This document shows positions 55,201-64,000 of a stretch of 64,000 bases of DNA, piece by piece (the first letter of the stretch is position 1; each line of letters begins with the position of its first letter). Source of the DNA: Yamagishiella unicocca (Eukaryota > Chlorophyta > Chlorophyceae > Chlamydomonadales > Volvocaceae); assembly GCA_003116995.1 (NCBI GenBank), contig BDSL01000034.1, positions 248,001 through 312,000 on the forward strand, in the 5' to 3' direction. The position numbers and the translations under genes were made by a program. Below the pieces are notes generated by a model. The model was not told where the DNA came from. It did not search any database and saw nothing but the letters and a program-made list of their open reading frames with translations.

Positions 55201-58200
55201 AAATGACAACAGAAGGGAGGTAGCGGCAGCCGCGGGAGGAAACAGCGGGGGTGAGGAGGGGCATAAAGACCCGGTTAAATGACAACAGAAGGCGGGTAGC
55301 AGCGGCCGCGGGAGGAAACAGCGGGGGTGAGGAGGGGCATAAAGACCCGGTTAAATGACAACAGAAGGCGGGTAGCGGCGGCCGCGGGAGGAAACAGCGG
55401 GGGTGAGGAGGGGCATAAAGACCCGGTTACATGACAACAGAAGGGAGGTAGCGGCGGCCGCGGGTGTCTGTCTCCGTGGGACGTCGAGAGGTGCTATTCA
55501 TCGCTCCGGCTCCCGGCGCACCTTGACGTTCCGCTTCCGCAGCGCGTAGTTGACGATCGCCTCGTCCTCCTCCACGCACACGGAGCAGGTCGAGTACACC
55601 ACGTAACCGCCAGTGGCGCTGTTGGCGTCGACCATGTCGATGGCCGCCAGCAGCAGCTGCTTCTGCAGGTGGCCGCAGCGCCAGATGTCCTGCATGGACT
55701 TGGAGGTCTGGCGGCAGGAGGGGGGAGTGGAGGGCGGGAGGAGGGGGCGAAGGCAGGGGAGGGGAGGGAGTTCAGGCAGGGGAGGGGAGGGAGTTAAGGC
55801 AGGGGAGGGGAGGGAGTTAAGGCAGGGGAGGGGAGGGAGTTAAGGCAGGGGAGGGGAGGGGGTTAAGGCAGGGGAGGGGAGGGGGTTAAGGCAGGGGAGG
55901 GGTGGGAGTTCAGGCAGGGGAGGGGAGGGAGTTAAGGCAGGGGAGGGGAGGGAGTTAAGGCAGGGGAGGGGAGGGAGTTAAGGCAGGGGAGGGGAGGGGG
56001 TTAAGGCAGGGGAGGGGAGGGGGTTAAGGCAGGGGAGGGGTGGGAGTTCAGGCAGGGGAGGGAGGTGCTGACGAGTGCTCGGTGGAGCAACATCGCCATC
56101 ATCCCGCAGCAAGGCCTGTCCTTATCCCCCACCTCTCCGACCCACCCCATCTCCGTACACATCCGTACACATCCGTACACTTCCGTACATATCCGTACAC
56201 ACCCAGCACCAGCTGCGAGTGCCTCTTCCTCTTCCCTCGGTTCGCTGGGTCCCTCATCCCCTCTAACCGTATTGCCCCCTCCACTCCCGCAACGTACCAC
56301 AGCCTGCCCCGTCCTCTTGGACCCCCCCCCCTTGCCCCGTCCCTTGACCGACGGTGACGGGCCCTCAATACCCCCTAAAACCCTAAACCCCAACAGCGCT
56401 GAGCGCCTCACCTAAACCCTAACAGCGCCGAGCGCCTCACCTTGACGGAGGGGTCCTTGGAAACCACCCCGGTGCCCGAGCAGGGCGCGTCCAGCAGCAC
56501 CCGGTCCACACTGCGCTCGCCCAGCACCTGCGTCAGCTCCCGGCCGTCGTAGTTGCACACCACCGTGTTGGTGACCCCCAGGCGGGTCAGGTTGCCGGTG
56601 ATGGACTTGAGGCGCTCCTTGGAGATCTCGTTGGCGAATATGGTTCCCGTGTTGCGCATCAGCGCGGCGATGTACGTGGTCTTGCCGCCCGGGGCGGCCG
56701 CCATGTCCACCACCGTCTCGTCGGGCTGCGGCGCCAGCGCCATGACTGGCATGAAGGACGAGGCGCCCTGCGCACAGCACAGCACAGCACGCACAGCACA
56801 GCACGCAGCCGGCTTCAGTGCCGCCACCAGGCCGCCAGCCGCCTCAGCCAACACCCACCCACCCACACCCCATTCCCACCCCCACCCCCACCCCCACGCC
56901 CCCACCCACCCACACCCCATTCCACGCACATACATACACACACCCTCCACATCCTCCCACCCATCCGCAAGTGCGGCCCGCCCCTCTCCCAGCCAGCCAG
57001 CCTCAAGCCTCTAACCCCAACGCCCTTTTCGGTCCTCCTTCTCCATACGCGTGTTTTTTCCTGTGCCACCCCTCCACACACATACACACATCACGCACGC
57101 GCACACACGCCCGCCCACCTGTAGCATGTAGTGCCCCGCCATGTACTCTGGCGTGGCGCCGATGGGCACCTTGGACTCGTACACCACCAGCCCGACCTTG
57201 GACCAGGGCCCTATGGGGTCCAGCGAAACGCCGCGCTGGATGAGCGCCGCCGCCAGCTCGCGGCGCCGGGTCCTGAGCGTGTTGGTCCTCAGCGTGATGG
57301 GGCGGGGCACCTCGTTGGCCTCCATCAGCTCCAGAGCCTCAGCCACACTGCCGTACAAGCAGGAGGCGGCGGTGGAGGAAGAGGGTGAGGAGGAGGAGGG
57401 TGAGGAGGAGGAGGAGGAGGAGGAGGGCCAGGAGGAGGACGGGCGAGTAGGAGGAGGAGGAGGGCGCCCAGCGTTGCCCGCAACCCAAATCGATGGGTGA
57501 CAGCCGCCGCGTCGCGTACGACAGCCCCCATCTGACCAGCCCTAGCCGGTTGACCAGCCCCCATCTGACCAGCCCCCATCTGACCAGCCCTAGCCGGTTG
57601 GGGGGGGCCGCCACCGCCACACACATGACAGTACCGGTACTCTCCAACCCCACTCCAACCCCACCCCACCCCACGTCAATACCCACGCGAGTCCTCGCCC
57701 CCCCGCCCCACCTGAACATGTTCAGGTAGGTGTCGATCATGAACTCGTTGTACCCGTAGTAGGTGGCCAGGTCCCGCTTCAGCTGCGCCAGGTAGTCGGT
57801 GCGGCTGCGGCCCGGGTCGCGCCGCTGAGCGAAGTTCTCCAGCACTGCCACCGTGGCCTTCATGCGGCGAGCCACCACGGCCAGGTCGGGCGGCGCGATC
57901 TTCTCAGCCTCCACCTGCGACGAGGGGGGAGCACCCCGTGTGAGGGGGGTAGCGGGAAGACTCGGTTACACGACGTGGGAAGCGGAGGACCACCCGGGGG
58001 GTGGGGGTGAGGTGGAGGCGGACGGATGCAGGTGGATGCGGGTGTGTTTGCGAGTCGCTCCAGGAGGCTGGGGGAGCCGCTCCCGACCAGGCACCACAAC
58101 CACCGCTACCGGTGCTACCGCGACCCCGCCCCAGTGCGGCCCCGGCCCCTGCGGATTCAACCAGCTCGTCGTGCGATAAGCGCAGTGACACAAGGACCCA

Positions 58201-60298
58201 CGCGCCCAGGCTCCCGACCTCCTATTTTCACGTCACCCTGCACTTCCCCTCCTCCTGCCGCGCCCCCGGTCACCACGCCAACCCTACGGCACCCGCTTTC
58301 GGCGTCGACCACGCCGCCTCCCTCCTCCTCCCTCCTCCCTCCTCCCAGCCCCGCCGCCGCCTCCCTCCTGTCCTGCCCCCCGGCCCCTGCCCCACCTGCT
58401 GTCCGCTGGGCAGTGTGAAGGTGGCGCCCTCGTCCATGTTGGTGTCGATGTCGCCGTCGCCGCCTGCTGCCATGTCACGAGCCTCCCTCGCCGCCAGAGA
58501 AGCTTGCTTGCGCCTGCACGGCGGCAAACAGTCACGAGCCTCACCACCAACGCCAACAGTCACGAGCCTCATCACCAACGCCAACACCTACATCGTCGAG
58601 GCCGCAGCAGTGGCACCCTCTCGAGGGCCTAGCCGGGCCTGCGCGCACTGCCGCCACCCTCCCCCTCTGCATCCCACCCCCACCCCTCTGCATCCCATCC
58701 CATCCCGGCCCGCCTCATCCCGCATCCCCAGACCACACACACACACACACTCTTCGCGGCTCAGCTCAGCATTTATAAAACACACACCCCTTCCGCGTGT
58801 CCATCCGCACCTCCCTCCCCCACACGCTGCCGCTCGCCGCTGCCGGCCTCCGCTGCCGCCCTAACCCGCCTCCACCGCTCACCGGAAGTTGTCCAGCGCC
58901 TGCGACTGCTTCTCCGCCTCCGTCATCTCGTCATCCTCGCTGTCCTCCTCCTCGCTGTCCTCGCCCTCACCCTCGCCGCCCTCCTCATCGCCCTCCCCCT
59001 CCATCAGCTCGTCGTCGTCGCCGTCCGAGTCATCCAAAAGCCCCCGCCCCGGCTGCCCGTCGTCCTCGCCGCCTTTGGGAAGGGAGGGAGGCAGGTCCAG
59101 GGAGGGAGGGAGGCAGGTCCAGGGAGGGAGGGAGGTGATGGGGGCAAAGTTGCGAGAAGTTGTTCCACATGGAGATGGGTGCCCCACCAGCACACATGGA
59201 GATGGGTGGTGATGGGCCCGTCCTCCTAGTCCACCCGTCCGCCGGCCCGCCCGCCCCTCCAGGCCCCTCCCTGGCGCACCTTCCCCGTCCTCCTCCTCGC
59301 CCTCCTCGTCGTCGCTGTCCCCGTCATCCTCAAAGTCCTTTCCCTGGAGCAGCTCATCGCCGTCGTCGTCCTCGCCCTCACCACCTGCGACCGCGGAGGG
59401 GGGCGGCGCGACCCGGCGCGACCCATTTCAGTTTTAACACTTCGGGCGATTCGGTATTCGGTTACGGCGGTTGGGCAGCACCCCTTGCCAGCCCGGAGAG
59501 CGGAGACCCACCCTCGCTGTCCTCGCCCCCCTCGTCGTCGTCGTCCATGCTGCCATCCATGTCGAACTCGTCGGCCATGATGCCCAGGACGTCGTCGGGG
59601 GCATCGCCGTCTGGAAGCGCAGCTCGTAAAGCGGCAGAGGTGTCAGGGCAAGTGGCGGGTTCGTGCAGCGGCGGTGGAGCACGGCTGGGGAGGTGGTGCG
59701 GTGCTTGGGGGGGGGGCGCATTCTGGGCTAGGGTCAACAGACGGTCTGCTACACGGGGCCAAGGCCCCGTAGGCATGAATATGTTTGCACGAAACCCAGA
59801 TCAGGCTCCGTACTCTGTACGTCAGGCAGGACCGTTGATCGTACGGGATTGTATTGCCGATAGAGGACAGGCAGGGACAAGGGCGGGGGGCCGGGGGGGG
59901 GGACCTGCACACCATCGCGGGACCCGCCGACGGAACGACTGCTGGCGGCGGCGCCGGGGCTGCGCCGTCCGCCGCTACGGCTGTCCGTCTGTGCTGCTCA
60001 CCAAGGGAACCCGAGGCATCAAGCTCAGCAGCATCGGAGTCGTCCTCCTCCGGCTCCGGCTGCTTCCTCTTCAGCTTAAGCCATTTGGCGTTCTCATCCG
60101 TGAAGCCTTTGTCGCCCTTGCCGCCCTTAGCCGGCACGGGCGTCTTTTTACCGCCAGGTAATTGTTGCAACTGCAGGCGGCAAACAGCGGTCGCCACACA
60201 AACGCAGGTCGTAACGTCGCCGACACACTTGCGACGGACCCAAGCAAACTGACGCAATGCCCAGCTTAACGCGAACTGTGTACCTTAATTTTAGCCAT
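52204..60298 (-). CDS. NOP2: 25S rRNA cytosine-C5 methyltransferase NOP2/NSUN1 with H1-like tail
   Basis: This nucleolar SAM-dependent enzyme makes m5C in large-subunit rRNA and is needed for 60S assembly. Fourteen exons: 60298-60284, 60170-60002, 59610-59512, 59384-59280, 59072-58883, 58513-58396, 57914-57712, 57347-57119, 56767-56441, 55707-55522, 54841-54724, 54502-54294, 54096-53710 and 53397-52204, all in phase, giving 1182 residues. Exon 1 codes for only five residues (MAKIK). Residues about 60-195 are acidic (DDDE, EEE runs), as in yeast and human NOP2. The core has [40 protein letters not shown] motif [10 protein letters not shown] (397-406), DAPCSGTG (Cys about 472) and YSTCSV (catalytic Cys about 526), then [20 protein letters not shown] and FFVCKLKK. 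After it come [10 protein letters not shown], a Lys/Gly-rich segment, and a 398-residue tail rich in TPKAA repeats. Confidence 0.95.
52600..53265. repeat. coding TPKAA repeat array in NOP2 tail
   Basis: On the minus strand about 26 Thr-Pro-Lys units spaced by Ala or Ala-Pro are encoded by 15-, 18- or 21-base steps (plus-strand GCTGCCTTGGGCGTCGCC and variants). The plus-strand long ORFs across it are antisense shadows made open by the repeat. Confidence 0.9.
54861..55462. repeat. 76-base minisatellite in NOP2 intron
   Basis: Eight copies at 54861, 54928, 55006, 55082, 55158, 55234, 55310 and 55386. The mature period is 76 bases. Each unit has GGGAGGAAACAGCGGGGGTG, then GGCATAAAGACCCGGTTA, then a NotI-like GCGGCCGC or GCAGCCGC step. 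It fills most of the intron between the exons encoding the TCS motif and VVPTGLEFG. Each unit carries dispersed motif B. Confidence 0.92.
55750..56065. repeat. 23-base G-rich minisatellite in NOP2 intron
   Basis: About 13 copies of GGCAGGGGAGGGGAGGGAGT plus TAA or TCA. On the transcribed strand it is C/T-rich, so the RNA carries a long pyrimidine tract. The plus strand has repeated runs of three or more G, compatible with G-quadruplex formation. Confidence 0.9.
56372..56441. repeat. telomere-like tract and duplicated donor segment in NOP2 intron
   Basis: CCCTAAAACCCTAAACCCC lies at about 56372-56392 (the Chlamydomonas telomere repeat is TTTTAGGG). It is followed by two near-identical 28-base segments, each ending GAGCGCCTCACC. 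The second holds the real splice donor (exon ends at 56441); the first is a decoy donor. Confidence 0.75.
57952..57985 (-). repeat. dispersed motif B, NOP2 intron copy
   Basis: In the intron between NOP2 exons 6 and 7, transcript sense reads CACGTCGTGTAACCGAGTCT then TCCCGC. It matches the unit repeated at 54885-55440 and a single copy at 21192-21222 in the GTPase gene. Confidence 0.55.
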
Positions 60299-60684
60299 CG
60301 CAAGCGCAGGCAGCTCCCACTTCCTGCGAAGAGCCCAAATTAAGTTGTCATGGCGGCTGACCGGCGGCGAGGACGCCCGATAGGATGCTGTTGACACGCA
60401 CCGATTGAGTTCGTATCTGGAGGAAGGTGTCTCCGCCTTCGACTGCGTAATAAAAGCAGTTCACTAGGCTTCTCAAAGCAGAACACAGCACTTGCTAAAG
60501 TATTTCGAAAGGGTGTTGACCCTGGAAACTGCGCGATGGTGTTTCGAGTTGGACTTCAAAATCAGAAGCACTCGTGCGAAGTTCATCGCTTCCGCCTTTT
60601 AGCTCTGCGTACGGCAGGTTTCTCGCTATACGCTGCAGGTCATAAGACGTGTCTCCCTTCTATTAGGACAGGCATATGTATGTA

Positions 60685-60689
60685 TTACA
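60685..60689 (-). terminator. candidate TGTAA poly(A) signal, MFS gene
   Basis: TTACA on the plus strand, about 975 bases past the MFS stop. It is the first one found, but distant, so tentative. Confidence 0.3.
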
Positions 60690-61221
60690 CAGTAAAAGAG
60701 GGAGTGCCGTGACGGTTTGCGTGAAAGCAAGCACTGCCCTGTCCTTTCCAGCAAACCGTAAACCGCCATCCCGAACCTCCCCGGGCTGGGAGCCAGGGGT
60801 CCCAGCTGTCCGCAGCGAATACGTTAAAATTTCCATATGAAGATTAGTATCGGCTCATGGGTTGTGGCATTCGGAGCGTACACGCGCCCCAGAGAGTCGC
60901 CACCCTGTCCCCTGGGCACGTTCATTAAATTACGCGGCAAACCCGGCGGGACAGCGAATCCACAGAGAAGAACCCACCACCTTCAATATAGTTCGGAATA
61001 AAGATGCTACTCTCGCTGTTCACAGTACAGATCACCTGTATCTATTTCTGCAGTAGCCCAGCGCGCGCTGCCACAGCTGACCCGCGTCATAGCAATATAA
61101 CGACCGAAGCAGCTGACGCCGACAAATCCCCGCACACATATTATGGTGGCACGCAGCCTGCTGGAAGAGCATCCGGCATGAACCCACCAAGCCAGAAGCT
61201 GTGCGTGGCGCGGCCCACCGC

Positions 61222-61283
61222 AAGTGGCGTCATTCCCACAGCAAGTGGCGTCATTCCCACAAGTGGCGTCATTCCCACTGTAA
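61222..61283. repeat. 20-21 base tandem repeat, GTGGCGTCATTCCCAC
   Basis: Three tandem copies, two of 21 bases and one shortened by three bases, in the presumed 3' UTR of the MFS gene. Confidence 0.85.
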
Positions 61284-61664
61284 GTGGAGGCAAAAATGAA
61301 AGGCCAGGGCCGCATGCCAGGGCACCCGCATCGACCGCTGGCGCCCTCCCTACTAGCTCCCCCCGCATGCATACGAAACGCACCCGACTGCCGTTCCTGC
61401 TCCACCAAAGTTCCTGCTCCCCCGTCAGGGCCGGCATGCACCCTCATCGCTCATCGCGCGGCCCCCTGCTGTGAGGCCCACCGCCGAGTCAAGGGAGGAG
61501 CCAGGTGACGATCAGTCGATGCCACACAGCCATCCATCGCTTCATAGTTCATACCTGCATCGAACCAAGCAACCAGCCACCCGAGCTACCGGTATCCAAC
61601 CACCACACTCCGGGTCAGCGCCCGAGCCCTAGCCGGCGCTCTCCGCGCTACCCGGCCGCCGCCG

Positions 61665-63817
61665 CTACCTGATCCTCCACCGCCGCAGCAGCAGTGCGCC
61701 CGCCGCCGTCAGCGCTGCGGATATGACGAGCAGCGCCGAGGGCGATGCGATGTCCTTGGTGCCCTGCAGCAGCCCCGTCGCCATGATGGGGGCGGTGCCG
61801 CCGAACGCCGCCATGCTGATGTTGTGACCGATGGACAGCCCCGTGCACCTGGGAGAGGGGGGACGGGGGGGCGTTGTGTATGGCGTTTGTTGTGTATGGT
61901 GTTGTGGACTTGTGGTGTATGGTGTTGTGGTGTATGGTGTTGTGGTGGATGATGGTGCGATGGATGGTGATCGGGGACGGCGGTGGGGTGGGGACGCGGT
62001 GGCGCAGAGGCAGGGTCGCGGGCTCAAGACAGCGACAGCAGCGCACAGGGCATGAGGCAGGTCACCGCTCCCCGGCGCCCCCCTCCCCAGACACCCCAAT
62101 TCCCTCCTATACCCTCCCCCCCGCCTCCCACCGGTTCTTTTCTGCACCCCCTCCCCACGCCTCCCACCTGTACTCCGCGGGGAACAGCGCCACAAAGGTC
62201 GCCGGCAGCGCCCCCGTGAAGATGGCCATGATGACCACCATGGCCGCCTGCGCGAACCAGGCCGCGAAGGCGCTGTGCGTCTTGAACAGCGCCCACAGCG
62301 GGTAGGCGGCCGCCACCATCACCAGCGCCGGAATCAGGATCACCCGCACGCGGCCGTACTTGTCGGACAGCCAGCCGCCCAGCGGGATGAGCGCCAGGTA
62401 GAGGAACATGTTGGCGGTGTGGATGGAGAGCGCGGCGCCCCGGGAGATGTGCACGAAGTTCTGCGGGGGGTTTGATAAGAGAATCCCCCGGGGAGGGAGC
62501 GGGGGAGGGAGCCGGGGGGGCGGGGAGGAGCCATAGCGTGATACACCGTGCAGGATGCTCCCGGGCTCTCCGCCGCGTCTCCGTCGCACAGCTTGTCCAG
62601 CTGTCAACCCCGCCGCCCCCTTCCCTCGCTTGTCTTCGCAAGCCCCGCCCTGCCGGGCCTGCTCTCCGGCACCCTAGCCCTTGCCCTGCCGGGCCTGCTC
62701 ACCGGCCCCCCCCCACGTACCTGCATGTAGAGCGGCAGGAATATGACCACCAGGTAGAAGCCCAGTGCGTTCATGAAGTCCAGCAGCACCACCTGCAGGA
62801 TGCCCCACACCACCCGCCGCAGGGGGCCGCGCCGGGAGCTGCCGCCGTGGTGGGGGTGGTCCTCCTCCTCCTCGCTCACCGGGTCGCGCAGGTGCCTGAG
62901 GAGGCGGGGGGGAAGATAACCCGCGAGTCCAGGGAGGAGGCGGGGGCAAAAGATAACCCGCGAGTCCACGGAGGAGGCGGGGGAGAGGGGAGGGGCGGAG
63001 GGGGGGCAGAGGGTGCACAAGGGGGTGAGGGGGGGAGAGAGGCAACCCGAGGAGGGGCCGAAGGGTTCAAGACTCACGAGACGAGTGATCTGTTTGCCAC
63101 CCGTCAGACTCCCAGCAGCCACCACCGCCTCGGCCCTCAGCACCAGCCACTCAAGCCAGCCTCCATCCCACCCCTCCGCGGGGCCCCAATTAACGTCGCC
63201 CGGCCCGGCCCGCCTCCCCTTCCTGTCCCGGCCTGCCTCCCCTTACCCTCCCGCCCTCCGCCACAACAACGCGTCCTCCTACCCTCCTGGCCGCCCAACA
63301 ACACCGCCTCCTACCCTCCCGGCCAGCCCCCTCGTATTCTCCCCCCCCGACGCCTCCACGTACCTCCGTATGTACACGCCCACTCCGCTGCCCACTATGC
63401 TGAGCAGGAACGGCACCCTCCAGCCCCACGTCATCAGCGCCTTCTCGCTGAGCGCCAGGTTGAAGATCATGGCCACAAGGCTGCCCACGATGACACCCAC
63501 CTTGGCGGCGGGGAGGAGCAGTGGGGCGTGGTTTGGTGTAGTGTGATGTAGAGTGGTATAGTGTGATGTGGTGTGATGTAGAGTGATATAGTGTGATGTG
63601 GTGTGATATAGTGTGATATATTGCCTTCTATGCCGACCCACGGGTCTCCTCTCGCACCCACCATGACGCTCGCAAAGGCCCAGCTGCCGTGCAGCCCCCT
63701 GCTGTGCGGCGGCGCGTGCTCCACCAGGAACACCATGGTGGAGGTGAACTCGCCGCCCACCGCGAAGCCCTGGAGCACGCGGATGAGGACCAGCAGCAGC
63801 GGGGCGGCGAGGCCGGC
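61665..63817 (-). CDS. MHS-type major facilitator transporter, 3' part (cut by window edge)
   Basis: Five exons join in phase: 63817-63662, 63500-63364, 62895-62721, 62460-62168 and 61848-61665, encoding 314 residues up to the stop. The first half of the protein lies beyond the window. The sequence matches the metabolite:H+ symporter family (ProP, KgtP and shikimate type). LLLVLIRVLQGFAVGGEFTS with TMVFLVEHAP is the TM4-5 motif, and GWRVPFLLSIVGSGVGVYIR is TM6. A charged central loop with an acidic/His patch (SEEEEDHPHHGG) follows, then IPLGGWLSDKYGRVRVI, the second G-x-L-x-D-x-x-G-R motif, then FPAEYR and GLSIGHNISMAAFGGTAP at TM11. Eight to nine membrane segments are visible. The substrate (proline, betaine, organic acid or other) cannot be told from sequence. 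Membrane location is also unknown. Confidence 0.88.
63530..63625. repeat. GTGATGTAGAGTG-type simple repeat in MFS intron
   Basis: Alternating GTGATGTAGAGTGGTATA, GTGTGATGTG and GTGTGATATA units fill about 95 bases of the intron between 63501 and 63661. Confidence 0.8.
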
Positions 63818-64000
63818 CTGGGGGGAGCGGAGCGGAGGGGTGGGGCGTCGGTGGGGGAGCGGAGCGGAGGGGTGGGGCGGCGGCAGCCGGGGCTGTTACC
63901 GGAGGGGTGCGAGAGGCGGGAGGGGGCTACAGCCCGGGGAAGTGACTCCAGGGGAAGTGACGAGTGGGAGTTGCCGTGACGAGTGCGAGCCGGCCGGCCC
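63818..64000 (-). other. MFS intron running off the window
   Basis: Upstream of the acceptor at 63818. It includes a twice-repeated GGGGAGCGGAGCGGAGGGGT segment (63822 and 63855). The preceding exon lies beyond base 64000. Confidence 0.6.

Larger units (their letters stand above)
60299..61664. other. NOP2 promoter region and MFS 3' UTR
   Basis: About 1.37 kb. The left part upstream of NOP2 (60299-60850) is AT-richer and has no exon. The right part is probably the 3' UTR of the MFS gene, with a TGTAA candidate at 60685-60689 (minus). Three copies of a 20-21 base AGTGGCGTCATTCCCACA repeat lie at 61222-61283. Confidence 0.45.

Noticed and set aside
54861..55462. CRISPR-like regular repeat array
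   Set aside because: The 76-base units are contiguous with no unique spacers and lie inside an intron of a eukaryotic gene.
58001..58864. 287-codon plus-strand Pro/Ser-rich ORF
   Set aside because: It lies opposite NOP2 exons and C-rich introns. It has no family motif, and its composition follows from GC-rich antisense sequence.

Overview
The window looks like nuclear DNA of a volvocine green alga (Chlamydomonas or a close relative). The evidence is GC-rich third codon positions, many short exons joined by GT-AG introns of roughly 150-1800 bases, the TGTAA poly(A) signal downstream of several stop codons, and nuclear genes for chloroplast proteins (PSII assembly factor HCF136, a bacterial-type sulfate ABC ATPase). 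I could not search databases. Exon models were built by eye from splice consensus, reading phase and conserved family motifs.

Layout from left to right: a weak exon-like fragment (-, before 720); threonyl-tRNA synthetase (+, 12 coding exons, 1075-8544); a repeat-rich spacer with an LTR-like block (about 10.0-10.6 kb); a divergent protein kinase-like gene (-, 11896-14122); a GTPBP1/GTPBP2-type translational GTPase (-, 17139-22903); the sulfate-transporter ATPase (+, to 26091); HCF136 (+, 26604-29859); a caleosin (-, 30876-33262); a ubiquitin-like/eS31 ribosomal fusion (+, 34392-35479); a small Pro-rich charged protein (-, 36290-37073, 5' end missing); an apyrase/NTPDase (+, to 42325); a coiled-coil protein (+, 43056-45779); a large MYND-finger protein (+, 46722-50515); the rRNA m5C methyltransferase NOP2 (-, 14 exons, 52204-60298); and the 3' part of an MHS-type major facilitator (-, 61665-63817, cut by the window edge).

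There is no operon logic. Most neighbours are functionally unrelated, as is usual in a eukaryotic chromosome. Loose themes are protein synthesis (ThrRS, eS31, NOP2, GTPBP) and chloroplast function (HCF136, sulfate import). Gene density is high. HCF136 and caleosin converge so closely that their poly(A) signals cross, and the GTPase and sulfate-ATPase genes are head to head.

The most interesting signals are: a ubiquitin-like domain with almost no lysines fused to eS31, with a perfect 14-base inverted repeat inside its coding exon; an H1-like TPKAA tail on NOP2; a GTPase whose G4 motif ends in Glu instead of Asp; a caleosin whose stop codon sits inside a 24-base tandem repeat; two short dispersed intronic repeat families; and telomere-like tracts beside splice sites. 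I found no CRISPR array, tRNA, rRNA or complete autonomous transposon.
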